DNA of 64,000 nucleotides, from the NCBI RefSeq assembly GCF_001698125.1, contig NZ_CP013854.1, positions 1,860,001-1,924,000 on the forward strand, read 5' to 3'. Position 1 is the first letter of the stretch, and each line of letters opens with the position of its first letter. The position numbers were made by a program, and so were the translations under genes. The DNA comes from Pseudonocardia sp. HH130630-07. GTDB lineage: Bacteria; Actinomycetota; Actinomycetes; Mycobacteriales; Pseudonocardiaceae. Below the pieces are notes generated by a model. It made no database searches and was not told the DNA's origin. It worked only from the letters and a program-made list of their open reading frames with translations. Positions 56,654-64,000 of this stretch are shown one piece after another.

Positions 56654-57067
56654 GACCCGGCCGGCGGAAAAGGAGCCGGACGGCGCCCCTCGGAGAGCAC
56701 CGCCCGGCCCGACGCGAGAACCGGGGTCCTGTTCGTGCACTACGTGTCGTGTCCGGTGGCCTCGGCGCCCGGCGTCCCGGTGCGCAGGCCCACGACGACA
56801 TGCCTCCCGCGGCGTGCTCGGCGTGGAGCACCCGGCTCTCGCGTACGGAGCCCGGCCGGGGGAGACGGGCTCTTCTCCTCCGAACCGCCCCTGGCCTGAC
56901 CGGGGTCCGTGCCCTCGTTCCTAGTCCTGCCCGGCGGTGGCGGACAACCCGCGCGCAGGTGCACCGGTTCAGCAACGGTGGGTGAACGCCGGGGCCACCC
57001 GTCCGTTCCGCGCTCTCGCCCGGACGGCCGTCGCGGGGCCGCGGGTCACGGGACCCCCGCGGCGGGT
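56654..57067. other. Intergenic region without recognised genes
   Basis: 414 bases between the Fic-like gene and the convergent HAD phosphatase gene. I find no protein-like frame, no tRNA or RNA motif, and only short dyads. Open frames are Arg/Pro-rich noise. Confidence 0.5.
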
Positions 57068-57976
57068 TCACCGGCTCCGGCGGGCGAGGAGGATCCCGGC
57101 CGCGAGCGCCGCGAGGACCCCGCCGGCCGCGAGCACCACCGGCAGCTCCGGCTCCCGCCGCGACGCCGAGGCGGCCCCGCCGAGCGCGCCCGCTCCGGCC
57201 GCGTCCGCCGGGAACCGGTCGGAGAGGCGGTCGCGCAGCCGGGACAGCCGGTCCCGCCGCGACGCGGCGCGGACGAACCGCAGCACCGGCCAGCCGCGCT
57301 CCCGGGCGACCGCCCGCAGCTCCCGGTCCGGGTTGACGACGGCGGGCTGCCCGACCACCTCGAGCAGCGGCAGGTCGGTGATCGAGTCGGTGTAGGCCGC
57401 GCAGCGCGACAGGTCGAACCCGGACTCGGCCGCGATCTCCCGGGCCGCCTCGGCCTTGCCGGCGCCGTAGCAGTAGAAGTCGATCTCGCCGGAGTAGCGG
57501 CCGTCGTCGATCCGCATGGTGGTGGCGCGGAACCGCTCGATCCCGATCAGCCCGGCGATCGGCTCCACGACCTCCAGCCCGGACGCCGAGAGCAGCACGA
57601 TCTCCGAGCCCTGCTCCCGGAACCGCTCGATCATCCGGACCGCCTCCGGGTACACCAGCGGGCCGACGACCTCCTGCAGGGTCTCCGCGACGATCTCGCT
57701 GACCCGGCGCACCTCCCAGCCCCGGCTGATCAGGGTCATCCGGCGGCGCAGCGTGTCCATCGTCGCCGCGTCGGCGCCGGAGAGCACCAGCAGCAGCTGC
57801 GCCCACACACCGCGCGCCACGGTGGCCCGGTCGATCAGCCCGTGCCGGGCGAACGGCCGGGCGAACGCCAGCGCGCTGGACCCGGCGATCAGCGTGTTGT
57901 CCAGGTCGAGGAACACCGCCTGCGGCACCGCATCGGCCGGGACGTCGGGTCGGGGGTCGGTGGGGAGGGCGGGCAC
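57068..57976 (-). CDS. HAD-IB phosphatase with C-terminal membrane anchor (SerB-like)
   Basis: 302-residue protein of the HAD-IB/SerB2-like subfamily. The nucleophile motif is VFLDLDNTLIAGSS; VLLSASGLEVVEP is motif II; the conserved Lys of motif III is in GAGKAEAAREI and the acidic pair in AYTDSITDLPLLEV. The C-terminus carries a membrane helix (LPVVLAAGGVLAALAAGIL). The substrate is not certain; homologues are annotated as phosphoserine phosphatase-like or haloacid hydrolases. GTG 57976 (PALPTDPRPD) begins the conserved part. It is divergent from the 6C RNA and ssd, as Rv3661 is in mycobacteria. Confidence 0.85.
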   Translation of the reverse strand: MPALPTDPRPDVPADAVPQAVFLDLDNTLIAGSSALAFARPFARHGLIDRATVARGVWAQLLLVLSGADAATMDTLRRRMTLISRGWEVRRVSEIVAETLQEVVGPLVYPEAVRMIERFREQGSEIVLLSASGLEVVEPIAGLIGIERFRATTMRIDDGRYSGEIDFYCYGAGKAEAAREIAAESGFDLSRCAAYTDSITDLPLLEVVGQPAVVNPDRELRAVARERGWPVLRFVRAASRRDRLSRLRDRLSDRFPADAAGAGALGGAASASRREPELPVVLAAGGVLAALAAGILLARRSR

Positions 57977-58200
57977 CCGTCCAGCGTGCCCGATCCCGGT
58001 GGCCGCGCGACGGGCGGTGCCCGCCTCACCCCGCAGCGGCACCCGGTGACACCGGGTACACGGCGACCGCCCGGTCCCACCCGTCGGTGGCGTCGTGGAC
58101 CACCCGGTCGGGCGCGCTCCGGTGCCCGCGCCGCCGGACCGGTCAGCGCAGGCCACGGCGGAGGTATGGGCGCGAACCGGCACTTCCGGCTACAGTTGGG

Positions 58201-58290
58201 TGAGCTCGGACCTGGTCCGGGCGGGTTCAGCTCGACCCCCCGGGGCTGAACCACCGACGGCCCTCGCCAATCCCCCTGGCGGGGGCCGTC
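58201..58290 (+). ncRNA. 6C-type structured RNA
   Basis: Two consecutive stem-loops carry C-rich loops. First: GGTTCAGC (58224-58231) pairs with GCTGAACC (58245-58252) around a loop containing CCCCCC. Second: GACGGCCC (58256-58263) pairs with GGGCCGTC (58283-58290), with an inner GCCA/TGGC stem around a loop with CCCCC. This is the defining layout of the actinobacterial 6C RNA, known in M. tuberculosis between Rv3660c (ssd) and Rv3661, exactly this position. A TACAGT box at 58191-58196 could be the -10 element. The 5' end is estimated. Confidence 0.78.
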
Positions 58291-58511
58291 CCATGTCCGG
58301 CGTCCGGCCCGTCTCCTGTCTTGGGGACCCCCGGACTCGATCTTCCCGGACCGGTCCGACGGTTCCGGGCGCCCGGAGCGGATCCATCCACAGGTTCGGC
58401 CCGAGTCGCCGAGTTGTCCACAGGTTTGCGGTCGACCCGTCTCCGGGGCCCGTCCGGCCCCAGGCTCGATGTCGGGGCCCGCACCGGCGGGCCGCGACGG
58501 AGGGGGACCCC
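58291..58511. other. Leader between 6C RNA and ssd, with a DnaA-box match
   Basis: Together with 57977-58200 this is the 535-base gap between the HAD gene and ssd. Apart from the 6C RNA I see only TTGTCCACA at 58414-58422, an exact match to the actinobacterial DnaA-box form, and AGGGGGACCCC just before the ssd ATG as ribosome-binding site. Confidence 0.5.
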
Positions 58512-59600
58512 ATGGACCGGCGCTGCCTGATCGTGGCCGACGACCCGGACGTGCTCGACGCGCTGCTGCGACTCGCCGCGGCCGCCGACATGGACGCGCT
58601 GCGGGCCGCCGACGCGGTCGACGCCCGGCGGGCGTGGGCCGGCGCCGCGGTGGTCCTGCTCGACCGGGCCGGGGCCGTCCGCTGTCACGACGCGGGCCTC
58701 CCCCGCCGGGACGGGGTGGTGATCGCGGTGGCCGGGGAACCGGCGGCCGCCGACTGGCGCACGGCCGTCGTGCTGGGCGCCGACCGGGTGGTGCAGCTCC
58801 CGCAGGGCGAGGCCGGCCTGGCCGGGTTGCTCGACGACGCGCGGGAACGCGCCGGCGCCACCGGGCGGCCCGGGCGGGTCCTCGCCGTCGTCGGCGGCTG
58901 CGGTGGTGCGGGGGCCTCGGTGCTCGCGACCGCCGTCGCGGTCACCGCGGCCCGGTCCGGGGATGCGTTGCTGGTCGACTGCGACCCGCTCGGCGGCGGG
59001 CTCGACCTGCTGGTGGGGATCGAGCAGGAGCAGGGCCTGCGGTGGCCCGACCTCGCCGTCGGGGACGGGCGGATCCGGGCCGCCGCACTGCACGCCGCCC
59101 TCCCCACCGCGGGTGCGCGCGGCGCGGCGCTCTCGGTGCTGTCCTGTGCCCGGGCCGCCCACGGCCCGGAGCCGGCGGCCGTCACCGCGGTGCTCGACTC
59201 CGGGCGGCGGGCCGGCGGCACCGTGGTCTGCGACCTGCCGCGGTACCCGACCGACGCCGCGCTGGCCGCGATCGGCGCCGCGGAGCTGACCGTCCTGGTC
59301 GTGCCGTCGACGCTGCGGGGCAGCGCCGCCGCGGCCCGGGTCGCCGAGCTGCTGGCCGAGCACGCGCGGGTGGTCGAGCTGGTGGTGCGGGGACCGGCAC
59401 CGGGCGGCCTCACCCCCGACGAGATCGCCGGCTCCCTCGGTCTGCCCCTGCTGGCCGCCATGCGCTCGGAGCGCGACCTCACCGCCGCGCTGGAACGCGG
59501 CCGGACCCCCGGTACCGGCCGTGGCCCGCTCACCGGTGCGGCGGGCGTCGTCTGCGCCCGGTTGTCCGCCACCGGTCGTGATCTGCGGGCGGCGTCGTGA
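58512..59600 (+). CDS. ssd: Septum-site-determining protein Ssd (CpaE-like)
   Basis: 362-residue CpaE/MinD-related ATPase-like protein of the Tad cluster; in mycobacteria Ssd affects septation and metabolism. The N-terminus is receiver-like (CLIVADDPDVLDALLRLAAA). The deviant Walker loop reads VVGGCGGAGASVLATAVA, without the Lys of MinD proteins, and the second ATP-binding segment LLVDCDPLGGGLDLLVG is intact. It overlaps tadA by four bases, so the products are probably coupled. Confidence 0.9.
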   Translation: MDRRCLIVADDPDVLDALLRLAAAADMDALRAADAVDARRAWAGAAVVLLDRAGAVRCHDAGLPRRDGVVIAVAGEPAAADWRTAVVLGADRVVQLPQGEAGLAGLLDDARERAGATGRPGRVLAVVGGCGGAGASVLATAVAVTAARSGDALLVDCDPLGGGLDLLVGIEQEQGLRWPDLAVGDGRIRAAALHAALPTAGARGAALSVLSCARAAHGPEPAAVTAVLDSGRRAGGTVVCDLPRYPTDAALAAIGAAELTVLVVPSTLRGSAAAARVAELLAEHARVVELVVRGPAPGGLTPDEIAGSLGLPLLAAMRSERDLTAALERGRTPGTGRGPLTGAAGVVCARLSATGRDLRAAS

Positions 59601-60753
59601 ACCCGATGGTCGACCGCGTCCGGGCCCGCCTGGCCGACGCCGGAGGGGAGACCGGCCCGGCCGCCGTCGCTGCGGCGGTGCGGGCCGAGGCGGGCGGGGT
59701 CGCGTCGGATCTCGACGTGCTCGCCGCCCTGCGGACGCTGCGCCAGGAGTTCACCGGCGCCGGCCCGCTGGACGCGCTGCTGCGCGACCCGGCCACCACC
59801 GACGTGCTCGTCACGGCGCCCGACGCGGTGTGGGTCGACCGCGGTGACGGCCTGCGCCGCAGCTCGGTCGTCTTCCCCGGGGAGGACGCCGTCCGCCGCC
59901 TCGCGCAGCGGCTGGCCCTGGCCGCCGGGCGCCGGCTGGACGACGCGAGCCCGTGCGTCGACGGCCGTCTCGCCGAGGCCGGGGTCCGGCTGCACGCCGT
60001 GCTCCCGCCGGTGGCCGCCGCGGGCACCGCGATCTCGCTGCGGGTGCTGCGCCCCGCCAGCCACGACATGGCGGCCCTGCGCCGGACCGGGACCTTCGAC
60101 GCCGACCGGGAGAACCTGCTGCGCGCGATCGTCGCCGCCCGGCTGGCGATGCTCGTCTCCGGCGGGACCGGCAGCGGCAAGACCACGGTCCTCAACGCGT
60201 TGCTGGGTGCGGTCGACCCGTCCGAACGTCTGGTCACCGTCGAGGACGCCGAGGAGCTGCGCCCGCGCCCCCGCACGTCGTCCGGCTGGTCGCGCGCCCG
60301 CCGAACATCGAGGGGTCCGGCGGGATCGGGCTGCGCGACCTCGTCCGGCAGGCGTTGCGGATGCGGCCGGACCGCCTCGTCGTCGGCGAGGTGCGTGGCG
60401 CCGAGGTCGGTGACCTCCTGGCGGCGATGAACACCGGCCACGACGGCGGTGCCTGCACCGTGCACGCCAACTCGGTGCGCGAGATCCCGGCGCGGATGCG
60501 CGCCCTGGCGGGCCTCGGCGGCATGGCACCGGCGGCGCTCGACGGGCAGCTCGCCGCGGCCGTCCAGGTCGTGCTGCAGATGCGCCGGCACCCGGGCGTC
60601 GGGCGCGTGCTGGACGAGATCGGCGTGCTCTGCCGGGGCGCCGACGGAGCGCTGCGGGTCGAGGCCGCCTGGACCCGCGCGTCGGGTGCCGGGCCGGGCC
60701 TGGCCGAGCTGCGGGCGTTGCTGCACGAACGCGGGATCGGTGCGCCGTGCTGA
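59597..60753 (+). pseudogene. tadA: TadA/VirB11-like secretion ATPase, frameshifted
   Basis: Motor ATPase for Tad (Flp) pilus secretion. The first frame (59597 onward) encodes the N-terminal domain and Walker A SGGTGSGKTTVLNALL. At a run of five Cs (60268-60272) the sense shifts: the second frame continues with [20 protein letters not shown], Walker [17 protein letters not shown] and the His box, ending at 60753. One extra C in the run restores a single open frame, so one base was lost there, or the sequence has an error. As written the first frame ends at 60430 and the ATPase is broken. The downstream pilus genes look intact. Confidence 0.85.
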
Positions 60754-61622
60754 GCGGGCCGCACGCCGTGCTCGCCGTCGCGGTGCCGACCGCGGGGCCC
60801 GGCGCATCCGGAGCCCCCGCGGTGCGGGCGGCCGCCGTGCTGGTGCTCCTCGCGACCGCGCTGCTCGCCGCGCCCGGCCCGGCCGCCCGGCGGCGGCTGC
60901 GCACGCTTACCGCGGGGCGGGCGGACGGCCGGATCCGCCGCATCCCGATCACGGTGCTCACCGGCCCCGCCGTCGCCGCGTGCGGCTGGCTGCTGCTCGG
61001 CCCCGCCGGGGCGGTGTGCGCCTGCGGTGTCGCCTGGTTCGTCCGCAGGCGGCTGGCGACCCGCCGGGCCGCGGCGCGCGACACGGCGGCCGCCGCCGAG
61101 CTGGCCGGTGCGCTGGCCCGGATCACCGACGAGCTGCGCACCGGCGCCCATCCGGCGGCGGCCCTCGCCGGACACGACCACGACGGCCCGGTGGTGCGGG
61201 CCCTGATCGAACCGGCGGCGGTGGCGGCCCGGATCGGCGAACCCGTGCCGGACGCGCTGCGCCGGGCCGCGCACGGGCCGGCCGGGCGCGACGTCGAGCG
61301 GGTCGCGGCCGCCTGGGACCTGGCCGACCGGCACGGGGTGCCGCTGGCCGCGCTGCTGGACGGCCTGCTCGACGACATCCGCTGGCGGATCGCCCACGGC
61401 GCCCGGGTGCGGGCGCAGCTCGCCGGGCCGCGGGCCACCGCGAGCGTGCTGACCGGGCTGCCGCTGGCCGGCATCGGGCTCGGCCAGCTGATGGGGATCG
61501 CGCCGCTGGAGGTGCTGCGCACCGGTCTGCACGGACCGCTCCTGCTCGGGGCGGGAGTGCTCCTCACCCTCGGCGGCGCCGCCTGGACCGACCGCATCCT
61601 GCGCGCGGCGGTGCCGTCATGA
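60747..61622 (+). CDS. tadB: TadB-like membrane platform protein
   Basis: 291-residue T2SSF-domain protein, the membrane platform of the Tad pilus machine. Three or four membrane helices flank a cytoplasmic helical domain ([20 protein letters not shown] ... [19 protein letters not shown]), a conserved TadB/TadC pattern. GTG 60747 lies inside the last codons of tadA (7-base overlap). Its stop overlaps a small duplication carrying the tadC start. Confidence 0.88.
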   Translation: MLSGPHAVLAVAVPTAGPGASGAPAVRAAAVLVLLATALLAAPGPAARRRLRTLTAGRADGRIRRIPITVLTGPAVAACGWLLLGPAGAVCACGVAWFVRRRLATRRAAARDTAAAAELAGALARITDELRTGAHPAAALAGHDHDGPVVRALIEPAAVAARIGEPVPDALRRAAHGPAGRDVERVAAAWDLADRHGVPLAALLDGLLDDIRWRIAHGARVRAQLAGPRATASVLTGLPLAGIGLGQLMGIAPLEVLRTGLHGPLLLGAGVLLTLGGAAWTDRILRAAVPS

Positions 61623-61659
61623 GCGCCGCGGCGGTGTCGTCGTGAGCGCCGCGGCGCTG
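61617..61659 (+). repeat. Duplicated 20-bp segment at the tadB-tadC junction
   Basis: The segment at 61617-61636 recurs at 61640-61659 with 18 of 20 bases identical. The first copy makes ATG 61619 with an 8-codon frame; the second supplies GTG 61642 for tadC and overlaps its stop. It is probably a local duplication of the gene start; the mini-frame may couple translation of tadC to tadB. Confidence 0.75.
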
Positions 61660-62355
61660 GGGATCGCCGCCGCGGCCGTGCTGGTCGGCTGCACGCGCCC
61701 CGCGTCCGGGCGGCTGCGCCTGGTGCACCGGGCCGCTCCCGGCCGGCCGGCGGAGCGCTCGCGCACCGCGGTACCGGCCCTGCTCGTCCCGGCGGGCGCG
61801 GCGCTCGGCTGGGTCGTCGCCGGCCCGGCCGGGGCCGTGGTCGGGGGTCTCGCCGGTGGTGGTGCCGCGGTGCTGCTCGCCCGGCACGGCTCCGGCCGGC
61901 GGGACGCCCTCGTCGAGGACGCGGACCTCGCCGCCGCCTGGGATCTGCTCGCCACCTGTCTCGCCACCGGCCTGACCGTTCCGGACGCGGTCGCCGCCGC
62001 GGCCCAGAGGCTGCCTGGGGCACCGGGCGCGGCGCTGCGCCGGGTCGCCGGGCTGCTCGTGCTCGGCGCCCCCGCGGAGGACGCCTGGTCCGCCGCGGCC
62101 GCGACCCCCGCTCTCGCCGTCTTCGCCCGCGCCGCCGCCCGGTCGGCCGGCACCGGTGCCGCGCTCGGGCGGTCCGCCGCGGCCGAGTCGGTCCGGTTGC
62201 GGGCCGGGCTCACCGACCGTGCCGAGGAGCGCGCGCAACGCGCCGCGGTCCGGATCACCGCACCGCTCGGGCTCTGCTTCCTGCCCGCCTTCCTGGTCCT
62301 CGGCATCGTGCCGGTCGTGATCGGGCTGGCCGGGGAGGCGTTCGCCCGGTGGTGA
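61642..62355 (+). CDS. tadC: TadC-like membrane platform protein
   Basis: 237-residue T2SSF-domain protein, partner of TadB. The cytoplasmic helical domain contains AAAWDLLATCLATGLTVPDA, followed by two C-terminal membrane helices (ITAPLGLCFLPAFLVLGIVP). It is smaller than full-length TadC, as in mycobacteria (Rv3657c-like). GTG 61642 is the likely start given the duplication and the overlapping mini-frame. Confidence 0.87.
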   Translation: MSAAALGIAAAAVLVGCTRPASGRLRLVHRAAPGRPAERSRTAVPALLVPAGAALGWVVAGPAGAVVGGLAGGGAAVLLARHGSGRRDALVEDADLAAAWDLLATCLATGLTVPDAVAAAAQRLPGAPGAALRRVAGLLVLGAPAEDAWSAAAATPALAVFARAAARSAGTGAALGRSAAAESVRLRAGLTDRAEERAQRAAVRITAPLGLCFLPAFLVLGIVPVVIGLAGEAFARW

Positions 62356-62412
62356 CACCGGGCACCGAGGACCGGCCCGCGATCCCGCGGGTCCCGACGA
62401 AGGAGCACACCG

Positions 62413-62607
62413 ATGACCCGTTCCCCCCACACCGCCCGGCTGGCCGCACTCGCCGTCGACGACGACGGGATGTCCACCGTGGAGTACGCCGTCGGCACGG
62501 TCGCCGCCGCGGCCTTCGCGGCGCTGCTCTACGCGATCGTCAGCGGCGACGACATCATGGCCGCGCTCACCGGGATCGTGCAGCGTGCACTGTCCACGAC
62601 GTTCTGA
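62413..62607 (+). CDS. Flp-type pilin-like protein (DUF4244)
   Basis: 64-residue prepilin-like protein. The probable cleavage site is in DDDGMSTVEYAVGT, with Gly before the mature start and the Glu-Tyr pair at mature positions 5-6 as in Flp pilins, followed by a hydrophobic core (VAAAAFAALLYAIVSG). It should be exported by the Tad machine. ATG 62413 has AAGGAG at seven bases. Its end overlaps the next gene by 23 bases. Confidence 0.9.
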   Translation: MTRSPHTARLAALAVDDDGMSTVEYAVGTVAAAAFAALLYAIVSGDDIMAALTGIVQRALSTTF

Positions 62608-62974
62608 CCCGGTCCGCGACGACACCGGGGCGGTCACCGTCGAGGCGGCGATGGCGCTGGGCACCCTGGTGCTGGTGACCGCCGCGGCGGTGGCCGCCGT
62701 CGCGACGGTCGCCGCCGGTGTCCGCTGCACCGACGCCGCCCGGGAGCTGGCCCGGCTCGCCGCTCGTGGCGACGCCGACCAGGGGCGGATCGCCGCGGCC
62801 GCGCTCGCACCGGGCGGGGCGGAGACGGAGCTGCGCCTCGGCGGGCAGACCGTCGTCGCGACCGTCCGGGCCCGGCCGGTGGGTCTGCTGCCCCTCGCCG
62901 TCGAGGGCTCGTCGGTCGCCGTCACCGAAGCGGGCGTGGGAGCGGCCCCACCCGGTGACGCGGGTGGCGGGTGA
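62585..62974 (+). CDS. tadE: TadE-like pseudopilin
   Basis: 129-residue protein with one N-terminal membrane helix: GAVTVEAAMALGTLVLVTAA resembles the TadE-type signal (GxVTVEAA). The remainder is a small extracytoplasmic domain (TDAARELARLAARGD ... VRARPVGLLPL). GTG 62585 is the only reasonable start and lies inside the pilin gene. TadE-like minor pilins aid assembly of the Flp pilus. It overlaps the following gene by four bases. Confidence 0.85.
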   Translation: MHCPRRSDPVRDDTGAVTVEAAMALGTLVLVTAAAVAAVATVAAGVRCTDAARELARLAARGDADQGRIAAAALAPGGAETELRLGGQTVVATVRARPVGLLPLAVEGSSVAVTEAGVGAAPPGDAGGG

Positions 62975-64000
62975 ACCCGATGGCGGACACGACAGCGGGC
63001 CACCGGTTACGCGCGGAGGACGCGGGGGTCGCCTCGGTGTGGGCGGCCACCGCGACCGCCGTCCTGCTGCTCACCGCGGCGGTGTGCGTCGACGTCGCGG
63101 CCGCGGTCCGGGCCCGGCACGTCGCCACGGCCGCGGCGGACCTGTCGGCACTGGCCGCGGCCGGGCGATCGGTCGAGGGCGCCGACGCGGCCTGCCGGGC
63201 GGCGACCGAGCTGGCCGCCCGCAACGGCGCTCTGCTCACCGACTGCCGGCTCGACGGGTGGGACGCACTCGTCCGGACCCGGGTCGACCGCTCCGGCCTG
63301 CTCCCGGTCGCGGGCCCCGCGACCGCCCGGGCCCGTGCCGGTCCGGCACCAGCCGGTGCGCAGACCACGCCCACCGGACCCACGGATGGTCCCGGGCCCG
63401 GCAACGGCCTGCTCCCGAGGAGGACACGTGATCATGCTCTCGGCGAACGGTCACCCGTTCCGGGTGAACGGGCGGAGAACACCGCAGCACGCCCGCGTCA
63501 CGGCCGGGAGGGCCCGGTGGCCCGCTGCGGCGTTGCTTCGTCGTCGCGACCGGACCGATCACCGACGTCGGAGCGTGCACCCCTGGTCACGGCGAGCATC
63601 CTGCGGCCTACTGGAATCCGCAACGGAGACGGGCCGGGCCCGGTTCGTCCCCGGCACACCGACCACGCTCCCCAGACCGCGATGGGGCCGGAGCGCATCA
63701 CGCGCCCCCGTCCGACCCCGTCGCACGTGGTCGCCGCCGGTCCGCCCACGCCCCCGACGGGCGGGCCGGCGGTACCTCGCCGTGATCGTGGCCCGGCTCG
63801 CCCACCGCGGCCAGCACCAGGTCGAGGACCTGCACCGCGCCGGCCTTGTCCAGCGGGTTGTTGCCGTTGCCGCACTTCGGGGACTGCACGCAGGACGGGC
63901 AGCCGGACGGGCACTCGCAGTCGTGCACCGCCGACCGCGTCGCGGACAACCAGCGCAGCAGCACCTCGTGGCCGCGCTCGGCGAGGCCCGCCCCGCCGGG
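62971..64000 (+). CDS. TadE-like secretion-neighbourhood protein, open to the window end
   Basis: Starts with GTG 62971. Residues 1-130 match the helicase/secretion-neighbourhood TadE-like family (Rv3654c-like): a charged start, DAGVASVWAATATAVLLLTA helix and AAADLSALAAAGRSVEGADA. The family usually ends about residue 115-130, near 63350. Here the frame has no stop up to the window edge, and its tail is Arg/Pro-rich and antisense to the helicase 3' end. The tail is probably not a real extension of the family; a stop may have been lost or a base may be missing. Confidence 0.55.
   Translation, partial: MNPMADTTAGHRLRAEDAGVASVWAATATAVLLLTAAVCVDVAAAVRARHVATAAADLSALAAAGRSVEGADAACRAATELAARNGALLTDCRLDGWDALVRTRVDRSGLLPVAGPATARARAGPAPAGAQTTPTGPTDGPGPGNGLLPRRTRDHALGERSPVPGERAENTAARPRHGREGPVARCGVASSSRPDRSPTSERAPLVTASILRPTGIRNGDGPGPVRPRHTDHAPQTAMGPERITRPRPTPSHVVAAGPPTPPTGGPAVPRRDRGPARPPRPAPGRGPAPRRPCPAGCCRCRTSGTARRTGSRTGTRSRAPPTASRTTSAAAPRGRARRGPPRR
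63449..63469. terminator. Palindrome after the TadE-like domain
   Basis: GGTCACCCG (63449-63457) and CGGGTGAAC (63461-63469) pair at eight of nine positions around a three-base loop. It follows a perfect GAGGAGG at 63417-63423 and sits where the pilus transcript would be expected to end, so a terminator or an operator is possible. Confidence 0.4.
63698..64000 (-). CDS. DEAD/DEAH-box helicase, C-terminal part (partial)
   Basis: Only the last 100 codons lie in the window; the rest is beyond the right edge. The zinc-binding tail DCECPSGCPSCVQSPKCGNG, with five cysteines, is typical of the DUF1998-containing actinobacterial helicases (Rv3649-like), and LDKAGAVQVLDLVL is the helix that ends such proteins. 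It is convergent with the Tad pilus genes, as in mycobacteria. Stop at 63698. Confidence 0.88.
   Translation of the reverse strand, partial: PGGAGLAERGHEVLLRWLSATRSAVHDCECPSGCPSCVQSPKCGNGNNPLDKAGAVQVLDLVLAAVGEPGHDHGEVPPARPSGAWADRRRPRATGSDGGA

Noticed and set aside
56445-57806. Minus-strand frame spanning the gap after the Fic-like gene
   Set aside because: It runs antisense to the Fic-like gene and in a different frame from the HAD phosphatase; composition is noise-like.
58685-62023. 1112-codon minus-strand frame opposite the Tad genes
   Set aside because: Shadow of the Tad cluster; Arg/Pro/Ser-rich with no recognisable motif.

Overview
This window is high-GC actinobacterial DNA. Several genes are actinobacterial hallmarks: mycothiol synthase (mshD), GlnR, LmeA, DUF3073, the separate PurL/PurQ/PurS proteins and a 6C-type RNA. 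From memory, the gene order follows the Mycobacterium tuberculosis blocks Rv0803-Rv0820 (purL, purF, purM, DUF3073, YgfZ, nitrobindin-like, SseC, rhodanese, LmeA, GlnR, MshD) and Rv3649-Rv3670 (helicase, TadE-like, pilin, TadC/B/A, Ssd, 6C RNA, HAD, acs, holin-like, EphE), interleaved with other genes. A Pseudonocardiaceae genome, perhaps Pseudonocardia, fits best. This is inferred from gene order and protein content, not from a database search.

Layout. 1-3740: phosphate uptake operon pstS-pstC-pstA-pstB on the minus strand (pstB runs off the left edge), with a PHO-box-like repeat upstream and a 13-bp hairpin between pstS and pstC. 3818-8770: mshD and glnR, separated by a small accessory island. 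The island holds a lipoprotein gene split by a 983-bp IS element, a broken graspetide locus (ATP-grasp remnant plus intact methyltransferase) and a truncated unknown gene. 8969-14193: lmeA, then a sulfur locus (Cys-rich leader peptide, DUF4395, rhodanese, DUF1416), a nitrobindin-like protein and PxpB/PxpC. 14194-17797: a DivIVA-like protein and a membrane protein, both with very long Pro-rich regions. 18042-27552: Fur-family regulator, YgfZ, DUF3073, NrtR-like regulator, then the purine genes purM, purF, purL, purQ and purS. 27643-30601: small enzymes. 30602-33642: a gene-poor stretch followed by an XRE/DUF5753 regulator, a DUF6879 protein and a conserved small protein, with an 84-aa gene diverging from them. 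33716-41065: a polyol/erythrulose catabolic operon (dehydrogenases, MFS transporter, fused DhaK-DhaL kinase, RpiB-like isomerase) with a divergent SorC-type regulator. 41211-51583: purC, purB and purD among a TetR regulator, threonine aldolase, a degenerate ABC ATPase with a YhgE/Pip membrane protein, and an aminotransferase. 51645-57976: epoxide hydrolase, holin-like protein, ArfB, acetyl-CoA synthetase, a Fic-like protein and a HAD phosphatase. 58200-64000: 6C RNA and the Ssd/Tad pilus cluster, in which tadA carries a frameshift, ending in the 3' part of a DEAD/DEAH helicase.

The genes most likely to act together are pstSCAB (phosphate import under PhoP-type control); the sulfur genes behind a cysteine-sensing attenuator; nine purine-pathway proteins spread over four places; the divergently regulated four-carbon sugar-alcohol operon; and the Tad-type secretion cluster. 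The XRE-DUF6879-small protein trio is the best candidate for a poorly described system.
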